Numbered from the stretch's first letter, positions 43,567 to 52,240 are shown. The stretch: 64,000 nt of DNA from Belliella calami (GCF_022549695.1 NZ_JAKZGS010000006.1:17094-81093); one strand, 5' to 3'. Numbers and translations: made by a program. Notes: generated by a model not told the origin, from the sequence alone.

Positions 43567-45359
43567 CGAGATAGAATCAGGCCACCATAAGAAGGAATAT
43601 CGACTACCAAAGAATGCTGTTTTCCGTTCAGCCCTTCACCAGAATACACTTCTTTGACATCTACTTCAGAAAAAACCTGATCATAACCAGACCATCCACT
43701 GTTGAAAATCACATTCCATTTCCCTCCATTGTTGATCCCAAATCGATACCCTAGCTTCGTTTCTACAGAGAAGTTGACTACTATCACCACTGGATTATCT
43801 GGGTCATCATGGTGGTACCTAGCATAAGCCAGCACCAGACCTTCATCGTCGTGATGCAGCATATCAATACCCTGACCATTCAATCCACGAGCAAAACCTT
43901 CGGAGGCTTTTCGGAGATGAATCAAGTCACGGTAAAGGTTCACGATCCCACCAAAGTACTCCAACCTTCCCCAGTCCAAAGGTTTGGAATCATGAAAATG
44001 TTCATACGTAAGAAATTCTTGTCCTTGAAAAATCATTGGAATCCCGGGAGCTGTAAATACTACCAAAGCCCCTAGCGTAGATTTCTTTTTGGCATATTCT
44101 CCTTCTGCATCTCCCGGCTGAATCTCTTCGGGAAGTCTCTTGGATTCTATATTGGCTACCTCATCATGTGACTCGGTGTAGATAACTTTTTCGAAAGCAT
44201 CATTGTTGAATTTACTAAGCAGCAAATTCTCAACCGATTTGATACTGCGATCTTGGTCATTGCTGACTGTCAATACATCTCTCAATACGTGGGAAAACCC
44301 TATTCCCCATTGACAATCAAATCCCAACCCACCCTGATCTAAATCAGCTGTGACACTGGAATCAAATTTCAAGTCTTCAGCAATTAAAATTTTGTGTGGA
44401 AATTTATCTTTAATTTCTTGGTTCAAGCTTCTTAAAAAACCTACCCCTTCCTCCAGTACAGCACCTCCCATTTGATCATCCACATTGAGAAGTCGTATGA
44501 TTGCAGTCGCATCGAACCGAAGCCCATCGCATTGGAATGCCTCAAGCCAAAGCATCGCATTGTCCCGAAGATAATTGCGGACTTCTGGGCGACCATAGTC
44601 AGGTCTAGTGTCTCCCCAAGGAGTTTTGGCACGGTGATCATTGTAAAAATATATACCTCCTTTACCATTCTCTTCCCAACCATCGTATTGCCAAAGGTTC
44701 AAGTCGGTAGGTCCCAAGTGATTGTAAACTACATCAAGAATCACCGCAATTCCTCTCATATGGGCTTCGAAAACAAAATGCTTCAACGCATCTGGCCCAC
44801 CATAAGAAGTCTCTACTGAAAATGGATTGGATGGATTGTATCCCCATGACAGATCTCCTGGAAATTCTGCCACAGGCATAATTTCCACGGTGTTAATCCC
44901 CAGATCTCTTATATAATCAAGTTTTTTGGCGGCAGAATAAAAATCCCCAACTTGTCCATCTTCCTTTCCGTCCCTGTTGAAAGTCCCAATATGCAATTCA
45001 TAAATCACCATTTCATTGATAGCAGGTGGCCTAAACTCATGGTCATTGAAATCCCTCCACAGATCATAAACCACGCTATTGCCAATGCTATTTGTCATTT
45101 TTAATGCATAAGGATCATTTCTATGTAGGGTATTTCCATTATGGTGAATGATGAACTTGTATTCTGTTCCATCAGAAGCATCGGAGGCATGAAAAGACCA
45201 GTAGCCATTTCCCTCATGCTCCATCTCACATGAGGAATCATTCCAATCATTGAAAGAACCAAAAACAAACACTTTTTCTGCATTTGGTGCCCAAACCCTA
45301 AAAGTCACTCCCTCAGGCCCAAGTATGGCTCCCATACCTGAATATTTTTCATTACTCAT
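43563..45359 (-). CDS. GH13 alpha-amylase-family enzyme with CBM48 (branching-enzyme-like)
   Basis: A 598-residue cytoplasmic enzyme: N-terminal CBM48/early-set domain (about 10-95, FRVWAPNAEKVFVFGSFNDW), GH13 barrel with DVVYNHLG, the nucleophile in DGLRFDAT, the general acid region ILIAEDL and ESHDEVAN, and a C-terminal beta domain. The layout lies between 1,4-alpha-glucan branching enzymes and malto-oligosyltrehalose trehalohydrolase; the substrate cannot be decided by eye. No other glycogen or trehalose gene is nearby; it is coupled with topoisomerase IB by a 4-bp overlap. Confidence 0.88.
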   Translation of the reverse strand: MSNEKYSGMGAILGPEGVTFRVWAPNAEKVFVFGSFNDWNDSSCEMEHEGNGYWSFHASDASDGTEYKFIIHHNGNTLHRNDPYALKMTNSIGNSVVYDLWRDFNDHEFRPPAINEMVIYELHIGTFNRDGKEDGQVGDFYSAAKKLDYIRDLGINTVEIMPVAEFPGDLSWGYNPSNPFSVETSYGGPDALKHFVFEAHMRGIAVILDVVYNHLGPTDLNLWQYDGWEENGKGGIYFYNDHRAKTPWGDTRPDYGRPEVRNYLRDNAMLWLEAFQCDGLRFDATAIIRLLNVDDQMGGAVLEEGVGFLRSLNQEIKDKFPHKILIAEDLKFDSSVTADLDQGGLGFDCQWGIGFSHVLRDVLTVSNDQDRSIKSVENLLLSKFNNDAFEKVIYTESHDEVANIESKRLPEEIQPGDAEGEYAKKKSTLGALVVFTAPGIPMIFQGQEFLTYEHFHDSKPLDWGRLEYFGGIVNLYRDLIHLRKASEGFARGLNGQGIDMLHHDDEGLVLAYARYHHDDPDNPVVIVVNFSVETKLGYRFGINNGGKWNVIFNSGWSGYDQVFSEVDVKEVYSGEGLNGKQHSLVVDIPSYGGLILSR

Positions 45360-45492
45360 AATTTTCAGTTTTTGTGATTAAATTTTTTCAGTCAAAAAAA
45401 TCTATAAAAGTATCAACCGATGTCAAAATTTTTATATTCTCAAAATTTAAGTTTAATATAAAATTTCAAAATCTGATTTTTAACATATTTAT

Positions 45493-45810
45493 ATGATGAA
45501 TGCAATTACAACATTTAAGCCAATATATTTTTGGGGAATTGTCTTCTTAAGTAAAAAAAGTCTGATAAGACTATCGAAAAAACGGCAATTAAACTTAAAA
45601 GCTTTTGAGGAATTCTATACAAAACAACAAAAAAGCAGGTTTCTCGCTATACTATCCATCCTCCTCCTTTCGATCGCAGTCATCCTTATTATAAATAGAT
45701 TCTCCTTTATTTGGGCTCCTGCTATTGGGGGAATTGTTTACAATTTATATATTCCATTGATAATCGTATGGAGTGAAAAATTCAAACAAAAATCTCTTTT
45801 GCATAACTAA
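45493..45810 (+). CDS. Hypothetical small membrane protein
   Basis: A 105-residue frame with two hydrophobic helices (about 50-67 and 70-92) between basic ends. I do not recognise it. It lies in the AT-rich start of a plus-strand island with no overlapping alternative on either strand, which is the main reason for calling it. Whether it is expressed is uncertain. Confidence 0.4.
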   Translation: MMNAITTFKPIYFWGIVFLSKKSLIRLSKKRQLNLKAFEEFYTKQQKSRFLAILSILLLSIAVILIINRFSFIWAPAIGGIVYNLYIPLIIVWSEKFKQKSLLHN

Positions 45811-45974
45811 CATTTAATAATCCTAAATTACCAGATATAATACATTTTATACCATCAAAACTGTACTGGCAAAAGGTTACCGATTGTGGTTTTATATTTC
45901 CTCTTTCGATTTTGATTTTCTTTTATGGTTCAAACTAATATCTTTAAGGGATTATTAAGGTATCAAATCAACAA

Positions 45975-46742
45975 ATGTCCAATAATATATTCCGAATGGA
46001 TTCTTTAGAGGAATTTGTAACTTTTATAGAGAGAAATCCAATTGATAAAAATGAGTTTCGGTTATTCCGAGGTCAAAAGCATGCTTCTTGGAAATTACAA
46101 TCAAGACTTTATAGGGAAGTGATGGAGGCTAATCTAGAACAATCTTTTTATGAAATAGAAAAAAGATTATTTGAAAGATTCAAAAAAGAACTTGACATTT
46201 TAAAAAAAGACACCTCCTCAAATACCGAAGTTTTAGCATACGCTCAACATTATGGCTTGCCTACAAGACTGCTTGATTGGTCTGTGAATCCTTTGGTTTC
46301 ATTGTGGTTTGCATTTAGCGAAAGTGCTATGGGAAATTTTGATCGTATCGTGTACACTGTCCTTGTTCAAAATTGGGATAAAAAGTATCAAGACTATGAA
46401 AATATTTTCGATACTAGAAATGCTAGGTTTATTAATCCTAGCAATTTATTCTCAGATGACAGGATTTATAACCAAGAAGGATGGTTTTCAAATCAAAACA
46501 TAAACATTATTCCTAAAGGAAAAGAACGTTCTGGAGATGGTCTCCCCCATTTTGGTCGATCTGGTTTGATTGAGGAAGACGAATACTTCAATTTTAAGAT
46601 CACAAAGTTTGTATTCAGTAATTCCTTAAGAAAAACAATTTTGAAAAGCCTAGAAGAAAAGGGAATTACAAAAGAGTTTTTATTCCCAGAATTCTCGAAA
46701 ATATGTGAGGAGATAAAGAATGATGTTTATTCTCAGTTTTGA
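45975..46742 (+). CDS. FRG-domain protein
   Basis: A 255-residue protein with the FRG signature: FRLFRGQKHASWKLQSRLYRE (from about residue 27) and the second conserved block AQHYGLPTRLLDWSVNPLVSLWFA (about 94-117). FRG domains (after a conserved F/Y-R-G) occur mostly in proteins of mobile or defence-type gene neighbourhoods; the biochemical activity is not settled. The stand-alone form here adds no second domain. It lies upstream of a toxin-antitoxin pair on the same strand. Confidence 0.85.
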   Translation: MSNNIFRMDSLEEFVTFIERNPIDKNEFRLFRGQKHASWKLQSRLYREVMEANLEQSFYEIEKRLFERFKKELDILKKDTSSNTEVLAYAQHYGLPTRLLDWSVNPLVSLWFAFSESAMGNFDRIVYTVLVQNWDKKYQDYENIFDTRNARFINPSNLFSDDRIYNQEGWFSNQNINIIPKGKERSGDGLPHFGRSGLIEEDEYFNFKITKFVFSNSLRKTILKSLEEKGITKEFLFPEFSKICEEIKNDVYSQF

Positions 46743-46750
46743 ATTTTATA

Positions 46751-46816
46751 AATGATCATTTCAAACCTTTAAAGGTTAATTTATTATATATTTTTACTAT
46801 TTTACAACTTTAAAGT
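46751..46816 (+). promoter_or_regulatory. Palindromic operator region of the toxin-antitoxin operon
   Basis: Three perfect palindromes lie within 66 bp: AATGATCATT (46751-46760), AACCTTTAAAGGTT (46764-46777) and ACTTTAAAGT (46807-46816). The central one has the form AACCT-N4-AGGTT, matching the ACCT/AGGT palindrome known as the binding site of the antitoxin MqsA. The antitoxin gene of this operon has an MqsA-type helix-turn-helix, so autoregulation here is likely. Confidence 0.6.
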
Positions 46817-46823
46817 ATTAAAT

Positions 46824-47177
46824 TTGCAAAACAAAGACAAAGATGAGGTAAATGAATTCCTCAGAAGTTTTCAGGAGAAAAGAAGGACGTTCCAAATCAT
46901 TTTTATAGATCGCCCTAAAAACAAGCAAAGCATGCTTGACCTGGAAATTAGACCTATTGAAAGAGAAAAATTTATCGATCAATTAACAATCGAGGATTTT
47001 TCAGAAGGACCATTGCCTGAAGAATGGCATGGAAGCAAGGAAATGTGGGTTTTTGGTAAGGAAATCAAAGGTAAAGAAGTATATATCAAGATCTGCCTTG
47101 GAGCTCCAAATTCAAATGTCATTTGCATTTCCTTTCATATTGCTGAATACCCGATGAGTTATCCGTTTAGATCCTAA
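46824..47177 (+). CDS. MqsR-like toxin (probable RNase) of a type II toxin-antitoxin system
   Basis: A 117-residue small protein. The core has the pattern LTIEDFSEGPLPEEWHGSKEMWVFGKEI, then EVYIKICLG and the ending SFHIAEYPMSYPF, which I associate with MqsR/RelE-fold toxins encoded with MqsA-like antitoxins. These cleave mRNA. Only a TTG start at 46824 gives a near-complete N-terminus; the next ATG would remove 36 residues. The antitoxin gene begins 5 bp after the stop. Toxin-first order matches mqsRA. No data on active-site residues can be confirmed from sequence alone. Confidence 0.7.
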   Translation: MQNKDKDEVNEFLRSFQEKRRTFQIIFIDRPKNKQSMLDLEIRPIEREKFIDQLTIEDFSEGPLPEEWHGSKEMWVFGKEIKGKEVYIKICLGAPNSNVICISFHIAEYPMSYPFRS

Positions 47178-47182
47178 AAAAA

Positions 47183-48178
47183 ATGAATAGTCCTATAACA
47201 GGAAAGCCAATGGCAATCCATACAGAAGTTCAGACACTGAATTTCCGTAAGGAAGAATTTACTGTAAAGCAGCGATTTTATCTCTGTGAAGATTCCGGCG
47301 AGCGGTTTACCAGCACTCAATTAGACGAGCTAAATCTTTCTTTGGTGTATAATGCCTACCGGGCAAAATATCATATGCTGTCACCCGAAGAAATAAAGGA
47401 AACCCGTGAGAAATATGGATTATCTGCTGTGAAAATGAGCGAAATCCTTGGGTTTGGTCCAAACAGTTATGGCCTGTATGAAAGAGGAGAGATTCCAAGT
47501 TTATCAAATTCCAAACTCCTAAAGTTGGCTTCTGATCCAGAAAGTTTCTATAGCCTTGTCAAGGATTGGGGAATTGACAATGCTAGTACTAAAACTAAGC
47601 TTCTAGAAAAAGTTAGCAAAATGATGGATGAAGAGTCAGAAACTGATTTTTTGGAAAGTTATCTTCTTGGAAATTCACAGTTTAGCGAGTTGACAGGATA
47701 TCGAAAGCCCAATCTTGCTCGATTAAAGGAAATGGTAGTATTCTTTGCTCATAAAGTGCCTTCCTATAAAACAAAGATGAATAAGCTCTTGTTTTATGCT
47801 GATTTCCTGTGTTTTAGAGAGCTTGGAGTAAGCATAAGCGGTGCTCGCTACAAAGCAATTCCATATGGACCTGTACCGGATAAATTTCAGACCTTATTTG
47901 AAAATTTGGCAGAAACAGATGTAATTGACATCTTTTATACTCCTCTGGATAATGGAAACAGAAAAGAAAAATTAATAGGCAGAGAAGATCGACCTTTTAA
48001 TCCAAACCTTTTTACAACAGCAGAAATTAGTTTTCTGGATAAAGTAGCATCCAAATTCATCGATACTAATCCAAGTGATATCGTAGAAATCAGCCATAAA
48101 GAAAAAGGTTGGATAGAAAATGAATCCGCAAGGAATTTTATTCCATACGATTATGCTTTAGAGTTAAAGGCTTTGTGA
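47183..48178 (+). CDS. MqsA-like antitoxin fused to a Panacea (DUF4065) domain
   Basis: A 331-residue protein. N-terminal part (1-55) is a degenerate zinc-ribbon of the MqsA/YgiT kind: the usual Cys pairs appear as NSPITG and YLCEDSGE, so at most one ligand remains. Residues 60-125 form the MqsA-type helix-turn-helix (IKETREKYGLSAVKMSEILG, then YERGEIPS). Residues about 170-330 are the Panacea/DUF4065 domain (VVFFAHKVPSYKTKMNKLLFYADF, then YKAIPYGPVP). Panacea domains are known neutralising modules of many toxins, so this protein is the antitoxin and autorepressor of the adjacent toxin. Confidence 0.82.
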   Translation: MNSPITGKPMAIHTEVQTLNFRKEEFTVKQRFYLCEDSGERFTSTQLDELNLSLVYNAYRAKYHMLSPEEIKETREKYGLSAVKMSEILGFGPNSYGLYERGEIPSLSNSKLLKLASDPESFYSLVKDWGIDNASTKTKLLEKVSKMMDEESETDFLESYLLGNSQFSELTGYRKPNLARLKEMVVFFAHKVPSYKTKMNKLLFYADFLCFRELGVSISGARYKAIPYGPVPDKFQTLFENLAETDVIDIFYTPLDNGNRKEKLIGREDRPFNPNLFTTAEISFLDKVASKFIDTNPSDIVEISHKEKGWIENESARNFIPYDYALELKAL

Positions 48179-48263
48179 TTACATTTTAATTTATTTTACC
48201 TCTTTGATTTCACACTATCTCTATTTTTATTTTAGGATTGTTTTTTCTAAAAAACAATATCAC

Positions 48264-48317
48264 ATTTTGTTTTATACAAAAAACATTCTGTAATTTTGTT
48301 TTATCTATAAAACAAAA
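48264..48317 (+). promoter_or_regulatory. Promoter and palindromic operator of the AAA ATPase gene
   Basis: TTTG at 48266-48269, a 21-nt spacer and TAATTTTG at 48291-48298 match the Bacteroidota promoter. ATTTTGTTTTAT is directly repeated at 48264-48275 and 48293-48304, and the second copy is the left arm of a perfect 11-bp inverted repeat (48294-48304 with 48307-48317, 2-nt spacer) that reaches the start codon. A repressor here would cover both promoter elements and the start site. Confidence 0.6.
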
Positions 48318-49502
48318 ATGGAAAGATTAATTGAAATGTCTAGGAGGAAGCTGATAGCCATACCTCCAAAATTCAAAAGATATTTAAGTGGCAAAATTGA
48401 TTGGACACAAAGACTCATTGTGATTTTAGGTCATAGAGGGACTGGGAAAACTACGCTTATGCTCCAGCATATGCATGAAAGCAAAGTCAAATCAATTTAC
48501 CTAGGTTTGGATGATTATTGGTTTGAAGAAAATAGATTAGTAGAACTTATAGAGCAATTATATCTGGATGGCTATCGAAATTTTTACTTGGACGAAGTTC
48601 ATAGATATGCACATTGGTCGTCTGATCTCAAGACTATCTATGACAATTATCCCGATTCCAAGTTTATCGTTTCTGGTTCTTCCATTTTGGAATTGAGCAA
48701 AGGAAAAGCCGATTTATCCAGAAGATCTGCTGTTTATCACCTTGCAGGACTTTCCTTTAGGGAATTTATTAATTTAGAAAAAGATTTCAATTTTCCCGAA
48801 TTGGATTTGAATGACCTACTTGATGATCATCAGAAAATCGCTGAAAAGCTTTCTGATCAGGTGGACATCCTGTCACTTTTCCAAGAGTATCTAGAATTTG
48901 GCTATTACCCATTTTATCAAGAAGGAAAAAACTTGTACAAGGCAAGACTTCTGGAGATTACAAATTTGGTCTTGGAGATGGATATAGCGCCTTTTGAGGA
49001 ATTGACGCACAAGACGATCAAAAATATGAAGAAACTGATTTTCATCATCAGTGAATCAGTGCCATTTATACCAAACATCAGCAAAATAGCAGAAAAACTA
49101 GAGGTCTCTAGAAATACGATTTTGAAAACATTGGATTTACTTGAACAGGCTCAAATCCTAAACCTGCTACGATCCTCCACTCAGGGTGTTTCTTATTTAC
49201 AAAAACCAGAAAAAATTTACCTTCAAAACACGAACCTCGCCTACGCAATTTCCTCCAACCATACCAATTCGGGAAATATAAGAGAGACATTTTTTTTGAA
49301 TCAAGTTCAGGTGAATCATCAAATCACATCCCCTAAGTTTGGAGATTTTATGGTGGATAGCAAGTACGTTTTCGAAGTAGGTGGCCCTACAAAAACCAAA
49401 CACCAAATCGAAGGAGTTCCAAACGCTTTTATTGCTGCAGATGGCATTAAAAGTGGCGCAGGAAGTAAAATTCCGCTTTGGTTATTCGGCTTTTTATATT
49501 AG
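48318..49502 (+). CDS. AAA_14/DUF4143-type ATPase
   Basis: A 394-residue protein with Walker A GHRGTGKT (Lys44), Walker B FYLDEVHRY (about 94-102), sensor SGSSILELSKG, and a C-terminal winged-helix plus DUF4143 nuclease-like region (from about 255; LQNTNLAYAIS, then VDSKYVFEVGG, which recalls the E-x-G ending of the family). These ATPases are abundant in Bacteroidota and archaea, and their function is unknown; a link to mobile elements or defence has been suggested. Last gene of the plus-strand island. Confidence 0.85.
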   Translation: MERLIEMSRRKLIAIPPKFKRYLSGKIDWTQRLIVILGHRGTGKTTLMLQHMHESKVKSIYLGLDDYWFEENRLVELIEQLYLDGYRNFYLDEVHRYAHWSSDLKTIYDNYPDSKFIVSGSSILELSKGKADLSRRSAVYHLAGLSFREFINLEKDFNFPELDLNDLLDDHQKIAEKLSDQVDILSLFQEYLEFGYYPFYQEGKNLYKARLLEITNLVLEMDIAPFEELTHKTIKNMKKLIFIISESVPFIPNISKIAEKLEVSRNTILKTLDLLEQAQILNLLRSSTQGVSYLQKPEKIYLQNTNLAYAISSNHTNSGNIRETFFLNQVQVNHQITSPKFGDFMVDSKYVFEVGGPTKTKHQIEGVPNAFIAADGIKSGAGSKIPLWLFGFLY

Positions 49503-49581
49503 GGAAAAACCTCAGGATTTTTATTGGTTCAAATTCTAGTACTCATCTCTGGGAGCTTCGATCCAATGAATTATTTTATCT

Positions 49582-50247
49582 TCAAGGCAATGTAACAGTT
49601 TTACTTTTGGTCTTAAACTTCCTTTGGTAATAAATAATAACAGGAGTAAAAATCACAGTAGGCAATAGCCAAGCAATGAATACGGGGTCACTTTGCCAAT
49701 TAATCAAAAGAAAAGCTGTGAAGGTAGCTATAAATGCACCCATCATACGGCTGATGTGCATTCCAAGAAACCAATTTTTGGAAAATGTATGTAACTTCCC
49801 ACCTGCTTTAAAATCCACCCAAACCATTGATAAAAGAAAAATTCCAAATACTGTAAATACAATCCCAAAGTCTCCTAAATCAGCTACGCCATTGATTCCA
49901 AAATAGATGATTGGTATCAAGATAGTAGCCAAAGCAACAATGCGAAAGAACAAGTCTAAATTTGAAAATTTTGGAAGCTTACTTTTTCTCAATTGTAGAT
50001 ACCTCCGTCCTGTCAAAGTCATGTAAGTGCTAAATCCCCCAATCATCAACAGAAACATATTTCCTTTTGGAATTGCAATCACAAATGCTGTGGTACCTAT
50101 ACCTATCATACACCAATAATAAACGATTCCAGATACATTATGATTCTTGCCACCTTTGGGGAAGAAAATGGCTAAAACACCTGCCAGCAATGCTGTAAAT
50201 CCAAAAGCTACATGAAAGTAAAGTGTGATTTTAAGTAAATTTTCCAT
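49582..50247 (-). CDS. Seven-helix membrane protein (DUF2306-like)
   Basis: A 221-residue polytopic protein with seven hydrophobic segments (about 10-30, 40-60, 66-82, 102-122, 128-148, 170-187, 190-210) and a basic C-terminus. Conserved-looking polar residues inside the membrane part include the His of YFHVAFGF and of GMHISRMMG, which could bind haem or metal, though this is speculation. It resembles DUF2306-type proteins. It follows the LytTR regulator gene by 88 bp on the same strand. Confidence 0.65.
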   Translation of the reverse strand: MENLLKITLYFHVAFGFTALLAGVLAIFFPKGGKNHNVSGIVYYWCMIGIGTTAFVIAIPKGNMFLLMIGGFSTYMTLTGRRYLQLRKSKLPKFSNLDLFFRIVALATILIPIIYFGINGVADLGDFGIVFTVFGIFLLSMVWVDFKAGGKLHTFSKNWFLGMHISRMMGAFIATFTAFLLINWQSDPVFIAWLLPTVIFTPVIIYYQRKFKTKSKTVTLP

Positions 50248-50335
50248 TTGATTTTTTTTATTTCAAATGTAGCTCAAACCTACCTTTATTGCATAGAATA
50301 GGGCTTTGTAGCAAGTTTAGGGACAAATGACAAAG

Positions 50336-51208
50336 CTATCTACTCAAAAACTCCTTGACTTTACCACCGAATTTGCGCGAAACTGGCACTATCATTTTCC
50401 CTTCATCCAAAAAAAGTTTATATCCTTGAGCATTTCCAGTAATGCGTTTGACTTGATGAATGTTCACCAAGTATGACCTATGGCATTGAATGATTCCAAC
50501 ATGACTCCATTGAGCGGCAATCTCAGAAAGCGTATTTCTGATCAATTGCTTTTTAATCCCCACTTCACCTTGAAATACCACTTCCACATAATTGTCAGCG
50601 GATTGCATGTAATACAAATGAGACAATTTGATTTCCATATCATCTTGGCCATATTGTGATTGTAAAATAATTGTAGAAGGATCATTTTTAGCAAATTCAA
50701 GGTTCGACTGTGATATATTGCTCTCCATTACAGATGCTGCTGTAGTGTACTTGTCATGCAGTTTGTTATACCTGTAAATCACTAAAAAAAACACAGGAAA
50801 TACACCCACAGCAAAAGTGAAGGCGATGGATAATGAAAAAGAATGGAGAGTCAAGTTGACCCCACCTATACAAACAGTATAGATAAAATTTCCAAATGAA
50901 ATCAATCCCAAAATACTCAGATTTTGTACGATTTCTTTGCCTGTGGTCCAGGTAGATTCATCAAAATAACTTGAAAAAAGCCTCTTGACGCCACCATTAA
51001 AAAAAAGCATACACATAAAGGTAACAATACCATAACCCGTGATCAACGGAAATTTATAAGCTGTTGGGATCTGCTGCAGACCAAATGGTTGAAAAATCAA
51101 CAAAAAGCTAGCAACAAAAAGACCAATCAGAAAAGCTAAACGAATTATACTTTTCCAATTGGTGGTTTCACACGGATAAGGTTGCTTCAGAAAAGCCAAA
51201 ATCTGCAT
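50336..51208 (-). CDS. Membrane-anchored LytTR-family transcriptional regulator
   Basis: A 290-residue protein with four N-terminal transmembrane helices (about 22-40, 48-70, 90-110, 115-140) and a C-terminal LytTR DNA-binding domain (about 175-290; LYYMQSADNYVEVVF, CHRSYLVNIHQV, VSRKFGGKVKEFL). One-component membrane regulators with this build are common in Bacteroidota. It starts 2 nt before the hisIE stop region, so it may be co-transcribed with the his genes; whether it regulates the downstream membrane protein is inference. Confidence 0.88.
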   Translation of the reverse strand: MQILAFLKQPYPCETTNWKSIIRLAFLIGLFVASFLLIFQPFGLQQIPTAYKFPLITGYGIVTFMCMLFFNGGVKRLFSSYFDESTWTTGKEIVQNLSILGLISFGNFIYTVCIGGVNLTLHSFSLSIAFTFAVGVFPVFFLVIYRYNKLHDKYTTAASVMESNISQSNLEFAKNDPSTIILQSQYGQDDMEIKLSHLYYMQSADNYVEVVFQGEVGIKKQLIRNTLSEIAAQWSHVGIIQCHRSYLVNIHQVKRITGNAQGYKLFLDEGKMIVPVSRKFGGKVKEFLSR

Positions 51209-51210
51209 TT

Positions 51211-51819
51211 TTATTTCTTCTGATGCCTATCGATCAACACATCCATGACTTCATCAAGCTCGTAGCCTTTTGCTTCCAATAGCACTAAGTAGTGATAGAG
51301 TAAATCAGCTGCTTCTCCCATGAAAAGCTCTTTGTTGTCATCTTTAGCTTCGATCACAATCTCCACAGCTTCCTCCCCTACTTTTTGGGCTACTTTATTG
51401 ATGCCTTTGGCAAAAAGAGATGCTGTGTAGGATTTGTCAGTAGGATTGTTTTTACGGTCTTTGATGATGGCTCTAAGTTCATCGATGAAGAAGGTCTTGC
51501 TTCTATTTTCTTCGGAAAAACAGGTATCGTCACCAGTATGACAAACAGGCCCAACTGGTCTGGCTTTGACCAAGACAGTATCATTGTCACAGTCCACAGT
51601 CAAGGAAATGACATTCAGAAAATTCCCTGAAGTTTCTCCCTTCGTCCAAAGTCTATTTTTTGTTCTAGAGAAAAACGTTACTTTTTTGGTATCCAAAGTG
51701 ATGTCCAAAGCTTCTTGGTTCATGTAGCCCAACATCAAAACTATGTTGGAGTCTGCATCTTGAATTACTGCAGGCACGAGGCCATCTACTTTTTTGAAAT
51801 CTATTTTCAGTTTGTTCAT
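51211..51819 (-). CDS. hisIE: Bifunctional phosphoribosyl-AMP cyclohydrolase/phosphoribosyl-ATP pyrophosphatase
   Basis: 202 residues from the chosen ATG (51819, preceding NKLKIDF); an upstream ATG at 51882 would add 21 residues without homology. The HisI half (1-110) holds the zinc ligands in DCDND and VCHTGDDTCF, and the HisE half (about 115-202) has the KVGEEAVEIVIEAKD helix of the pyrophosphohydrolase. It catalyses steps 2 and 3 of histidine synthesis. Last his gene of the cluster, with 421 bp to hisF. Confidence 0.95.
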   Translation of the reverse strand: MNKLKIDFKKVDGLVPAVIQDADSNIVLMLGYMNQEALDITLDTKKVTFFSRTKNRLWTKGETSGNFLNVISLTVDCDNDTVLVKARPVGPVCHTGDDTCFSEENRSKTFFIDELRAIIKDRKNNPTDKSYTASLFAKGINKVAQKVGEEAVEIVIEAKDDNKELFMGEAADLLYHYLVLLEAKGYELDEVMDVLIDRHQKK

Positions 51820-52240
51820 TGTTATTTTATGTTCGACCTTGTTTGACACTAGGCAGTGCCATCGAGGGCCGTAATTTTTCAAATTTTATAACACTTCCAA
51901 TTTACTTCCCTAACTTTGTTCAGGACTTGCTTTTCTTCAATTCTCGAATCCGTCTCTAAAATTCAACCCCCTCGGGGTTGATAAAACCGTGACGGCTGTC
52001 CTTTCTATCTACCCATATTTCATACGGGGCTAATCGAGGTTTAACCCTGTCTGACGCAAGGCAGGCCCTTTCGGGGTTTTTAGATTTCAATAGCTTCTTG
52101 CATTCCCGATATTTATCGGGATAGGCTTATGTCTTGATTCTCGATTTTGCCCTGCCTCTTGATTCTTCACTTCTCGTTTCTAGCTTCTAGCTTCTTTCTT
52201 GAGTCTTGCATCTTGTATCTCATGTCTCAAATCTCAAATC
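51820..52240. repeat. Repeat-rich spacer between hisF and hisIE
   Basis: No gene. It contains CG-rich short inverted segments (CCCCCTCGGGG near 51969, GGCCCTTTCGGGGTTT near 52067), the palindrome TCCCGAT-ATTT-ATCGGGA (52104-52121), and a pyrimidine-rich low-complexity block (about 52140-52245) of recurring CTTCT, CTCG and CATCT units. Similar blocks recur in the other his spacers and near 60.9 and 64 kb. Confidence 0.55.

Noticed and set aside
46819..46826. TAAATTTG as a -7 promoter box of the toxin gene
   Set aside because: It matches TAnnTTTG but overlaps the TTG start codon and has no TTTG at the proper distance upstream.
51820..51882. Upstream ATG at 51882 for hisIE
   Set aside because: The 21 added residues resemble no HisI N-terminus and lie at the edge of the repeat-rich spacer.
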